DNA of 21,495 nucleotides from Flavobacterium sp. UBA7680. GTDB lineage: Bacteria; Bacteroidota; Bacteroidia; Flavobacteriales; Flavobacteriaceae. The DNA is taken from NCBI RefSeq assembly GCF_002482975.1, contig NZ_DLHA01000026.1, forward strand, positions 124,979 through 146,473. Direction: 5' to 3'. This document shows, piece by piece, positions 7,325 to 13,801 of the stretch. A model generated the notes under the pieces. It did not search any database. It had not been told where the DNA came from and worked only from the letters and a program-made list of their open reading frames with translations. Numbering within the stretch: position 1 is the first letter of the stretch; every line of letters begins with the position of its first letter. A program made the translations under genes and the position numbers.

Positions 7325-8050
7325 TTAATTATTTTCAAGAATTTTTCTTTCACTCCATTCTAATCCGGAAGGGAGTTCTTGTTTGCTGAATTCGATATGA
7401 ATAACTCTTCTTCTTTCGTTGTTTGTGGTTTTGTTTGAAGCGTGAAATAATAAAGGTTTCATAATCATGATTCCGCCTTTTTCGACTTCGCAGATTGTTT
7501 CTGTTTCGTTTTCAAAATCCAGAGTTTCGATTCTCAAAATTCCTTTTGAATGGGAATTATTGATAACTTTTAAAGCGCCATTGTCTTTTGTAGTGGTATC
7601 AATATGAATTCTAATGGTAAAATTATCTTCTAAAATTTCTTTCGGCGGCTGAACCGCAAACTGATTTTGTTTTACAGTCCAATTTTCAAAATTTTCGGCT
7701 TCCATTTTTTTATCTACAGAAATAGTTAAATCCTGATGATAAGCCACAAACCAATTTGATTTTTCTGGTTTATCGAAGTAAATCGATTTGGTAATGAAGT
7801 ATCCTTTTCCAAAATTAGATTCAATAATATTTTTTAAATTTTGATTGAAAATAAAATCTAAGGTTTCAGGCACTTCTTTATGAAATTGTCTGATGGCAAA
7901 TAAATCCTGAGATTTTCTAAAAGTAGCATTGTCAGAATCATTTTCGGTTACATTTTCGATTAATGAAATCAGTTTTTTGATTTCATTTTCAGTATAAACA
8001 TTGTTTATTATTGCAAAACCTTCAGAGTTTATTTCGGTGCTGTAATTCAT
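7325..8050 (-). CDS. PhyH-like Fe(II)/2-oxoglutarate dioxygenase
   Basis: 241 residues from ATG at 8050 (MNYSTEINSEGF). A TTG at 8092 would add 14 residues, but these reach toward the repeat at 8095 and look unlike a protein start. The double-stranded beta-helix iron ligands of the phytanoyl-CoA dioxygenase family are visible: His105-x-Asp107 in AYHQDLT and His203 in LLFHAS. An arginine cluster (213-215, ERRRVIHIEF) lies where 2-oxoglutarate is bound. DNGALKVINNSHSKG (157-170) matches the family's characteristic segment. The family hydroxylates small molecules or amino acids using O2, and the substrate here is unknown. The gene is downstream of the O-methyltransferase on the same strand, separated by an inverted repeat. 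Confidence 0.85.
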   Translation of the reverse strand: MNYSTEINSEGFAIINNVYTENEIKKLISLIENVTENDSDNATFRKSQDLFAIRQFHKEVPETLDFIFNQNLKNIIESNFGKGYFITKSIYFDKPEKSNWFVAYHQDLTISVDKKMEAENFENWTVKQNQFAVQPPKEILEDNFTIRIHIDTTTKDNGALKVINNSHSKGILRIETLDFENETETICEVEKGGIMIMKPLLFHASNKTTNNERRRVIHIEFSKQELPSGLEWSERKILENN

Positions 8051-8094
8051 GATTAAATTCTTGTTGAATTTTTTTATAGAAGTAGAACCCAAGG

Positions 8095-8200
8095 TTTGTC
8101 ATTTCGACGAAAGGAGAAATCGCACAAGTTGCTCGACAAAGATTGACGATTTTCTTTGTGGAATTTCTAGTGCGATTTCTCCTTTCGTCGAAATGACAAA
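8095..8200. repeat. 31-bp perfect inverted repeat element, MITE-like
   Basis: Arms 8095-8125 and 8170-8200 are exact inverted copies of 31 bases (outermost TTTGTCATTTCGACGAAAGG). The 44-base loop contains a further small stem, ACAAAG (8136-8141) with CTTTGT (8154-8159). It fills most of the gap between the O-methyltransferase stop (seven bases away) and the dioxygenase start. No transposase is present, so it would be non-autonomous. On the minus strand the RNA would form a very stable hairpin between the two genes. It resembles intergenic repeats I associate with Flavobacteriia, but the genome count was not checked. Confidence 0.85.
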
Positions 8201-8207
8201 AATGAGA

Positions 8208-8849
8208 TTACAATACTCTGCTTACTGTCAATCCATCACGGATTGGTAATAAAACCGTTTCTACTCTTGGATCATCTTTCAAAAGCTGATTATATTCTAA
8301 AAGTACTTTTGTGCTAACATCATTTGGGTGAACCGGTTCTAGGATTTTTCCGCTCCACAAAACATTATCAGATAAAATAATACCGCCTTTATTCATCTTT
8401 GGAACAATCATTTCCCAGTAATTGAGGTAATTTTCCTTATCAGCATCAATAAATACCAAATCAAATTTTATATCAATAGTTGGGATAATATCAATTGCTT
8501 CGCCTAAATGCTGAAAAATTTGATTTCCCCAAGGCGATGCATCAAAATACTTTCTTTGAAAATCAATTAATTCTTCCTTAATATCAATAGTATGCAATTG
8601 CCCATTTTCCTGCATTCCTTCGCATAAACAAAGCGCAGCATAACCGGTGTAAGTCCCGATTTCAAGAATATTTACCGGACGTATTAATTTTGACAGCATG
8701 CTTAAAACACGGCCTTGAAAATGACCGCTTAACATTCTTGGTAAAAGTATTTTTTGGTACGTTTCTTTATTAAGTTTGGCTAATAATTCTGGCTCATTTT
8801 CAGAATGCTGCTCGATATAATCTTCTAATTCTTGTGATATAAAATGCAT
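8208..8849 (-). CDS. SAM-dependent O-methyltransferase (caffeoyl-CoA OMT-like)
   Basis: 213 residues, the size of the class I methyltransferase_3 family. The SAM-binding motif LEIGTYTGY is at 62-70. The acidic strand end HTIDI at 86-90 holds the SAM ribose. The divalent metal ligands of this family are at Asp135 (in FIDADKENY), Asp161 and Asn162 (SDNVLWSG). These enzymes transfer a methyl group to catechol-like hydroxyls, and the natural substrate of the bacterial members is mostly unknown. The start is ATG at 8849. No signal peptide is present, so it is cytosolic. A -7 box lies just upstream. Confidence 0.9.
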   Translation of the reverse strand: MHFISQELEDYIEQHSENEPELLAKLNKETYQKILLPRMLSGHFQGRVLSMLSKLIRPVNILEIGTYTGYAALCLCEGMQENGQLHTIDIKEELIDFQRKYFDASPWGNQIFQHLGEAIDIIPTIDIKFDLVFIDADKENYLNYWEMIVPKMNKGGIILSDNVLWSGKILEPVHPNDVSTKVLLEYNQLLKDDPRVETVLLPIRDGLTVSRVL

Positions 8850-8872
8850 CTTATAGTTGTTCTAATTGAATG

Positions 8873-8880
8873 CAAAAATA
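8873..8880 (-). promoter_or_regulatory. Candidate -7 box for the O-methyltransferase gene
   Basis: Read on the minus strand this is TATTTTTG, a match to TAnnTTTG, 23 bases before the ATG at 8849. No -33 box was identified. Confidence 0.4.
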
Positions 8881-8907
8881 CAAAAAATATCCGCTGACTA
8901 TTTTGCA

Positions 8908-8936
8908 TAAAAAAACCATTCGTTTAGGCGAATGGC
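8908..8936 (-). terminator. Terminator of the LEA-like lipoprotein gene
   Basis: On the minus strand CCATTCG (8929-8935 region) pairs with CGAATGG (8916-8922) around a six-base loop and is followed by a run of T (A run 8909-8915 on the plus strand). It lies 28 bases after the lipoprotein stop. Confidence 0.85.
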
Positions 8937-8963
8937 TTTCTGTTTTTAGTTCTAATTTGAAAA

Positions 8964-9329
8964 TTATTTTTTCAAAGCTTCATTTACTTCTTTAGCTGTT
9001 TTCACAGTTCCGTCTTTTGCAGCTTTTGCAGCATTTTCAACTTTTTCAGCTCCCTTTTTAGTAGCATCTTTTACATCGGTTGCCGCTTTTTTAGCTCCGT
9101 CTTTTACATCCTGAACGGCATTTTCAGTAGCATCTTTTGCTTTTTCAGCAGCATTTTCTGTTTTGCTTACAGCGCTGTCTTTAACTTCTTCAATATCTGT
9201 TGTTAGAGAGTCAACTTTGTTTCCAAGAGTTAATTCTTCATCTGCAGGTTTAGGCTCTTTCTTTTCGCAAGATTGTAATCCCAAAGCTAATAATGCAACA
9301 ACAGCGAAACTTAAAATTTGTTTTTTCAT
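8964..9329 (-). CDS. Small lipoprotein with LEA-like alanine/lysine helical repeats
   Basis: 121 residues. The signal peptide ends in a lipobox LGLQSC with Cys21 as the lipidation site, so it is membrane anchored. From about residue 55 to the end it consists of loosely repeated 11-residue-like blocks rich in Ala, Lys, Asp and Glu (for example AEKAKDATENAV, VKDGAKKAATDV, VKDATKKGAEKV). This pattern is seen in late-embryogenesis-abundant-like and YtxH-like proteins and predicts one long amphipathic helix or coiled coil. Such proteins are often linked to desiccation or envelope stress, but the role here is not shown. It has its own terminator and is monocistronic. Confidence 0.8.
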   Translation of the reverse strand: MKKQILSFAVVALLALGLQSCEKKEPKPADEELTLGNKVDSLTTDIEEVKDSAVSKTENAAEKAKDATENAVQDVKDGAKKAATDVKDATKKGAEKVENAAKAAKDGTVKTAKEVNEALKK

Positions 9330-9546
9330 AATAAATTGTCTTTTTAGGTTATAAAATTTAAAAGGTTATAAAGTGGAATAATAAAAATACAAATTTTAAA
9401 ATTATGGCGCGCTTTGTAAGATTACTTTTCTTTTGAGTGCAAGACAATTCTTGTGCCAAATTTTTCCTTTTTAGAACTGAAGACTTAAATTTTTAGAAAA
9501 ATTATTTTTTGATAAAATTAAACGTGTTGTATTTGTTTAATTTACG

Positions 9547-10140
9547 TTAGTTGATAACTAAAACATTTTCGCTTTTTGCAAAATCGGTTAAAGTAATATT
9601 GAAAAATACAGTTAATTCTTTACCCGCTTTTACAACTCCAAGTGCAGCAGACGGAGGTGTCATTTCAAAATCAGTAAAAGTCATTTTGTTAGAACCCTGT
9701 AATACAAAATTACCATTATCATAGGTAGTTACTTTTACTTGTGTTTTGAAATCTTTACTAACTCCGGCAATAGTATAAGTTCCGGTTAAAACCCACATTG
9801 TTTCGTTTACTTTATCAGCAGATTTTAAAACATATCTAATGTTTTTATGTGTTTTGATATCTAAAGATTCGTAAGCGACATCATCCATACTGGTTTTACT
9901 GCTTTTAATACTTTCGGCTAATAATGTAATTGTCAAATTTTTAATATCAGTTATTTTAGAATCTGTGATAGTTAAATAGGCGCCGCCGGTTCCTTCTGTA
10001 GATTTCATAACCCAATCGTGTATATTAGAAGTTCCTGCAACTTCAAAAGTCGATTTTGTGAGGGTATATTTTCGCTGCGCATTTACTTGTAATGAAAATA
10101 GAATTACTACTGCTAATAAAATTGATTTGATCGTTTTCAT
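9547..10140 (-). CDS. YceI family lipocalin-like periplasmic protein
   Basis: 197 residues from the ATG at 10140 (MKTIKSILLAVVIL), chosen because it starts a normal signal peptide cut near VNAQ. An in-frame ATG at 10185 would add 15 unlikely residues. The YceI domain covers the mature part: TFEVAGTSNIHDW near 31-43, SMDDVAYESLD and ITGxxxxxGVSKDF-like strands, and a C-terminal GKELTVFFNITL strand. YceI proteins are beta-barrel lipocalin-like carriers that bind isoprenoid or other hydrophobic ligands in the periplasm. The gene is divergent from rlmN. Confidence 0.88.
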   Translation of the reverse strand: MKTIKSILLAVVILFSLQVNAQRKYTLTKSTFEVAGTSNIHDWVMKSTEGTGGAYLTITDSKITDIKNLTITLLAESIKSSKTSMDDVAYESLDIKTHKNIRYVLKSADKVNETMWVLTGTYTIAGVSKDFKTQVKVTTYDNGNFVLQGSNKMTFTDFEMTPPSAALGVVKAGKELTVFFNITLTDFAKSENVLVIN

Positions 10141-10223
10141 TTGTTTGTGGTATTTAGTTAAATCTAAGATCAGTTCATAATTCATTTTGGGTTTGATTAT
10201 AAATTCCTGTCTTTTTCTTAGAT

Positions 10224-10231
10224 CAAATTTA
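10224..10231 (-). promoter_or_regulatory. Candidate -7 box for the YceI gene
   Basis: On the minus strand this reads TAAATTTG, an exact TAnnTTTG match 83 bases before the ATG at 10140. A long leader would result. Confidence 0.4.
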
Positions 10232-10339
10232 TTGCGAACGAATAGTAAAAGAACTGATAAAAATCATGGTTAAGATTATATTATATTATTATAGTAAAGG
10301 TTTAATTTAAGAATCATTCAAAAAAATGACAAAAGTGAT

Positions 10340-10347
10340 TAACTTTG
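10340..10347 (+). promoter_or_regulatory. -7 box immediately ahead of rlmN
   Basis: TAACTTTG matches TAnnTTTG exactly and ends only four bases before the rlmN ATG at 10352. Transcription would start at or within a few bases of the start codon, so the mRNA would be leaderless or nearly so. No -33 box is evident. Confidence 0.5.
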
Positions 10348-10351
10348 CAGC

Positions 10352-11404
10352 ATGCAAATCGAGAAAAAAGACATAAGAGCCTTATCAAAAGATCAGTTAC
10401 GAGATTTTTTTGTCGCAAATAATGACAAAGCATTCCGTGGAAATCAAGTGTATGAATGGCTTTGGAGCAAAGGAGCACACAGTTTTGAGGATATGACGAA
10501 TGTTGCTAAAACAACACGTTCTATGCTTGAAGAAAATTTTGTTATCAATCATATTAAGGTTGATACCATGCAGAGAAGCAGCGACGGAACAGTTAAAAAT
10601 GCGGTCCGCCTGCACGACGGATTAGTTGTAGAATCGGTTTTAATTCCAACAGAAACCAGAACAACAGCTTGTGTTTCAAGTCAGGTTGGGTGTAGTTTAG
10701 ATTGTAATTTCTGTGCAACTGCACGTTTAAAAAGAATGCGAAATCTGGAGCCGGGAGAAATCTACGATCAGATTTTGGCAATTGATAAAGAAAGCCGTTT
10801 GTACCACAATCATCCGCTTTCGAATATTGTTTTTATGGGAATGGGCGAACCTTTAATGAATTATAATAATGTCATTAAAGCGATCGATATGGTTACATCG
10901 CCAGAAGGATTAGGAATGTCGCCAAAGCGTATTATGCTTTCGACATCAGGAATTCCGAAGATGATCAAGAAAATGGCCGATGATGATGTGAAATTCAAAT
11001 TAGCAGTTTCCCTGCATTCCGCAATTGATGAAACCCGCGCTAAGATTATGCCTTTTAGTAAAAACTTTCCTTTGAAAGATTTGCGTGAAGCATTAGAATA
11101 TTGGTACAGAAAGACCAAAAGCAAAATTTCATATGAATATGTAGTTTGGAAAGGAATCAACGACGATAAAGCTTCGATTGATGCGTTGGTAAAATTCTGT
11201 AAATACGTACCGTGTAAAGTCAATTTAATTGAATACAATCCAATTGATGATGGAGAATTTCAACAAGCTTCAGAAGAATCTATTTTAGCTTATATAAAAG
11301 CGTTAGAAAATATTGGAGTTGTTGTAAAAGTGCGTCGCAGCCGCGGAAAAGATATTGATGCAGCTTGCGGACAATTGGCAAACAAAGAAGCGGATGCCGT
11401 TTAG
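10352..11404 (+). CDS. rlmN: Dual-specificity 23S rRNA/tRNA adenine-C2 methyltransferase RlmN
   Basis: 350 residues. A radical SAM enzyme that puts a methyl group on C2 of A2503 in 23S rRNA and of A37 in some tRNAs. The 4Fe-4S cluster motif C114-x3-C118-x2-C121 is present. Cys339 near the C-terminus (AACGQLA) is the mechanistic cysteine that forms the methyl adduct. GMGEP at 163-167 binds SAM. An N-terminal helical accessory domain (about 1-90) is typical for RNA binding. The length and both cysteine sets are intact, so the enzyme is expected to be active. The stop codon TAG is formed by the first three bases of a palindromic repeat element. Confidence 0.97.
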   Translation: MQIEKKDIRALSKDQLRDFFVANNDKAFRGNQVYEWLWSKGAHSFEDMTNVAKTTRSMLEENFVINHIKVDTMQRSSDGTVKNAVRLHDGLVVESVLIPTETRTTACVSSQVGCSLDCNFCATARLKRMRNLEPGEIYDQILAIDKESRLYHNHPLSNIVFMGMGEPLMNYNNVIKAIDMVTSPEGLGMSPKRIMLSTSGIPKMIKKMADDDVKFKLAVSLHSAIDETRAKIMPFSKNFPLKDLREALEYWYRKTKSKISYEYVVWKGINDDKASIDALVKFCKYVPCKVNLIEYNPIDDGEFQQASEESILAYIKALENIGVVVKVRRSRGKDIDAACGQLANKEADAV

Positions 11405-11656
11405 TCCCTACGGGACAAAAGTGGTATCGCGCAAATGTTGTCTACCGATATATAATCTCTACGAGATATACTCCGTTAGGAGTTACAAATAGGTAGCTAG
11501 TCCCTACAGAACAAGCAATATCGGGCAATGTTTTGCCTACCGATATTTAATCTCTCCGAGATATTCCAATAGAGTTGGTAAACATATACTCCGTTAGGAG
11601 TTACAGATCGGTAGAAAAATAATGATTAAAACGTAGAGAATGTCCCGTAGGGACTA
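11402..11656. repeat. REP-like intergenic element with 16-bp inverted ends and two internal copies
   Basis: TAGTCCCTACGGGACA at 11402-11417 and its exact inverse complement at 11641-11656 bound the element. A degenerate direct copy starts at 11498. Between them two imperfect direct copies of about 95-115 bases run to about 11496 and 11613. Each has a small hairpin flanked by TATCG/CGATA, an ATCTC-loop-GAGAT hairpin (11455-11467, 11550-11562) and ACTCCGTTAGGAGT (11470-11483, 11588-11601). The pairing arms are conserved while the loops differ (TAC versus TCC). The 354-base gap holds no gene. It looks like a REP-type mobile palindrome cluster. Confidence 0.8.
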
Positions 11657-11691
11657 CATATAAATGTAAAATTTACGATATTATAAAAATT

Positions 11692-11741
11692 AAAAAAAGC
11701 ATTAAAAACAAGGCTGAAATCTTGTTTTTAATGCTTTTTTT
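11692..11741. terminator. Bidirectional terminator between rlmN and the convergent lipoprotein gene
   Basis: The 21-base arms 11692-11712 and 11721-11741 are perfectly inverted with an eight-base loop GCTGAAAT. Both outer ends are runs of A/T (AAAAAAA and TTTTTTT), so it can stop transcription from either side. Confidence 0.9.
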
Positions 11742-11758
11742 GTGGGCAAAAAGGGATC

Positions 11759-12619
11759 TTATTTTTTCAAATCTATTTCTTCTGTTACGCCGTCTTTTGT
11801 TACAGAAGCCAGAGTATCGCAATCTCCATTGCCATAATCAATAGTAGCCGAAGCCTCATTTTTAGTTATTTCAACAACTCCTTTTACTGGAAAAGATTTT
11901 CTGCATGAAGCTTTAAATTCCAGAGGAGTCGTAATTTCTGCAGCATAAGTATCTCCGTTTGGTAAAGTTGTAGTACCGCTTCCAGTCACTATAAAAACAT
12001 TATCTTCCCAATTGAACCAAGTGTTGTAACCGGCAGTCATTTCTTTTACTAAAGAACCTTTTCTGATATAAACCTTTCCGTCATCAAAAGTAATAGTCAA
12101 ATCAATTGCGGCAGTTAAAACCGGATGCGCTTCTGCCAATAAATCAGTCGATTTTACCGTTCTAATAATGCTTTTGCTTCCTTGAAGTTTTTTACCATTA
12201 TGATAAAAACCTTCAAATGTATAACTGATCGTTTGTGTAGAAGCCGAAAAATCATTAGAAAATGAAACTACCATTTTTCCTTTTACCGTATTCCCGTTAT
12301 CAAGCATACAGCCATCAACGCCAAAATCTATTGTTTTTGTAAAAGTATTATTCGTTAAAACTGTTGTAATAACAGCACATTCAGGCAAAAAGTGTTTTAT
12401 GTTTCCAGAAGGTTTGCTGTTAACGTTTACCTGAGAGATAAACTGATCTTCAGCAATATTCGTAACATCTTCAATAGAGGCGTCTATTTTAGAATTTGCA
12501 ATTATTTCGTCGTTAGTAATGACCTTACTAGTTCCGTCATTTGTGTTTTCATCAGAATTACAACTTGTAAATAATGATAAAGCGATACAGGTACCAATTA
12601 ATAAAAATTTTGTTTTCAT
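11759..12619 (-). CDS. Hypothetical lipoprotein with two related Cys-containing motifs
   Basis: 286 residues. The lipobox is LSLFTSC with Cys20 lipidated, followed by an acidic Asn/Asp-rich linker (NSDENTNDGT) of the kind seen on exposed Bacteroidota lipoproteins. The rest is beta-rich. Two segments look like internal repeats: TKTIDFGVDGCMLDNGNTVKG (about 94-114) and ATIDYGNGDCDTLASVTKDG (about 258-277), each with one Cys. The other two cysteines are at 81 and 239, which would fit two disulfides. No enzyme motif is recognised. It is convergent with rlmN and divergent from the polyprenyl synthase gene. Confidence 0.8.
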   Translation of the reverse strand: MKTKFLLIGTCIALSLFTSCNSDENTNDGTSKVITNDEIIANSKIDASIEDVTNIAEDQFISQVNVNSKPSGNIKHFLPECAVITTVLTNNTFTKTIDFGVDGCMLDNGNTVKGKMVVSFSNDFSASTQTISYTFEGFYHNGKKLQGSKSIIRTVKSTDLLAEAHPVLTAAIDLTITFDDGKVYIRKGSLVKEMTAGYNTWFNWEDNVFIVTGSGTTTLPNGDTYAAEITTPLEFKASCRKSFPVKGVVEITKNEASATIDYGNGDCDTLASVTKDGVTEEIDLKK

Positions 12620-12762
12620 AATAAATAGTTTTTTTGGTTTTACTTTTCAATGAATTCAAATTAGTTATTAGATTGAGGTGTTTTTGGATTGTTTTTTTTA
12701 AATTAGTGCATATTTATAGATATACTAACATAAAATAGACAACGTTTTTTTATTTAAAATAG

Positions 12763-12770
12763 TATATTTG
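12763..12770 (+). promoter_or_regulatory. -7 box ahead of the polyprenyl synthase gene
   Basis: TATATTTG matches TAnnTTTG and ends eight bases before the ATG at 12779, implying a very short leader. No -33 box was found. Confidence 0.5.
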
Positions 12771-12778
12771 AAATCGAA

Positions 12779-13756
12779 ATGAATATTACTTCACAAATAA
12801 AACAGCCTATTATTACCGAGATGGAACTTTTTGAAAAAAAGTTTCACGAATCGATGACTTCAAAGGTTGCGTTGCTAAACAGAATCACCTATTATATTGT
12901 AAACAGAAAAGGAAAACAAATGCGTCCGATGTTTGTTTTCTTGACAGCAAAAATGGTTTCTGGCGGCATTGTAAACGAAAGAACGTATCGAGGTGCTTCG
13001 GTTATTGAATTGATCCATACGGCAACTTTGGTGCATGATGATGTGGTGGACGACAGTAATCGCCGCCGTGGATTTTTCTCTATAAATGCACTTTGGAAAA
13101 ACAAGATTGCTGTTTTAGTTGGAGATTATTTACTTTCAAAAGGATTACTGCTTTCTATCGATAATGGTGACTTTGATTTACTCCGAATCATTTCTGTAGC
13201 CGTTCGCGAAATGAGCGAAGGTGAATTACTTCAAATAGAAAAAGCCCGCAGACTCGACATTACCGAAGATGTTTATTATGAAATCATCCGAAAAAAGACC
13301 GCGACACTTATTGCGGCTTGTTGTGCTCTTGGCGCAAAATCGGTAATTGAAGATGATATTCAAGTGGAGAATATGCGCAAATTTGGCGAATTAATCGGAA
13401 TGGCTTTCCAGATTAAAGACGACTTATTTGATTACAGCGAAGAAGCTATCGGAAAACCAACCGGAATCGATATTAAAGAGCAAAAAATGACTTTGCCTTT
13501 AATTCACGTTTTAAATACCTGTACTCCACAGGAAAAAAAGTGGTTGATAAACTCCATCAAAAACCACAACAAAGACAAAAAACGCGTAAAAGAAGTTATT
13601 GCCTTTGTAAAAGATAATAATGGTTTGGCTTACGCCGAAAACAAAATGGTGCAATTCCAGCAGGAAGCACTTTCACTTCTCCAAAACTTTGAAGATTCAG
13701 AGTATAAAGCTGCTTTGACTTTGATGGTGAATTATGTAATTGAGAGGAAAAAGTAA
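12779..13756 (+). CDS. Trans-polyprenyl diphosphate synthase (long chain, quinone side chain type)
   Basis: 325 residues. It condenses isopentenyl diphosphate units onto an allylic primer to build the isoprenoid tail, probably of menaquinone. The first aspartate-rich motif is DDVVD at 87-91 and the second is KDDLFDY with Asp214, Asp215 and Asp218, both binding magnesium and diphosphate. GKPTGID at 226-231 and the KGKQMRP segment at 44-50 are also family features. The residues just before the first motif are small (Ala82, Thr83), which fits a long-chain product because no bulky side chain blocks the tunnel. The enzyme is cytoplasmic. Exact chain length cannot be read. Confidence 0.93.
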   Translation: MNITSQIKQPIITEMELFEKKFHESMTSKVALLNRITYYIVNRKGKQMRPMFVFLTAKMVSGGIVNERTYRGASVIELIHTATLVHDDVVDDSNRRRGFFSINALWKNKIAVLVGDYLLSKGLLLSIDNGDFDLLRIISVAVREMSEGELLQIEKARRLDITEDVYYEIIRKKTATLIAACCALGAKSVIEDDIQVENMRKFGELIGMAFQIKDDLFDYSEEAIGKPTGIDIKEQKMTLPLIHVLNTCTPQEKKWLINSIKNHNKDKKRVKEVIAFVKDNNGLAYAENKMVQFQQEALSLLQNFEDSEYKAALTLMVNYVIERKK

Positions 13757-13801
13757 TGTTTTTTAAATATGAAATAGATTTAAGTTTCTAAAAGCGAAAT
13801 G

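Noticed and set aside
8049..8249. Plus-strand 66-residue reading frame
   Set aside because: It reads through the 31-bp inverted repeat and the ends of two minus-strand genes, with no promoter or protein resemblance.
9330..9546. Searched for a small RNA or promoter in the 217-base gap between the LEA-like lipoprotein and YceI genes
   Set aside because: Only a near-match box (TA-N3-TTTG on the minus strand near 9392) is present. The spacing is wrong for TAnnTTTG, so it is not annotated.
10861..11238. Antisense 125-residue reading frame within rlmN
   Set aside because: It lies entirely opposite a well-conserved coding region and shows no domain. It is a shadow frame.
13757..13801. Searched for a terminator between the convergent polyprenyl synthase and HEPN-like genes
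   Set aside because: The 45 bases show no stable stem with a T run, so none is annotated.
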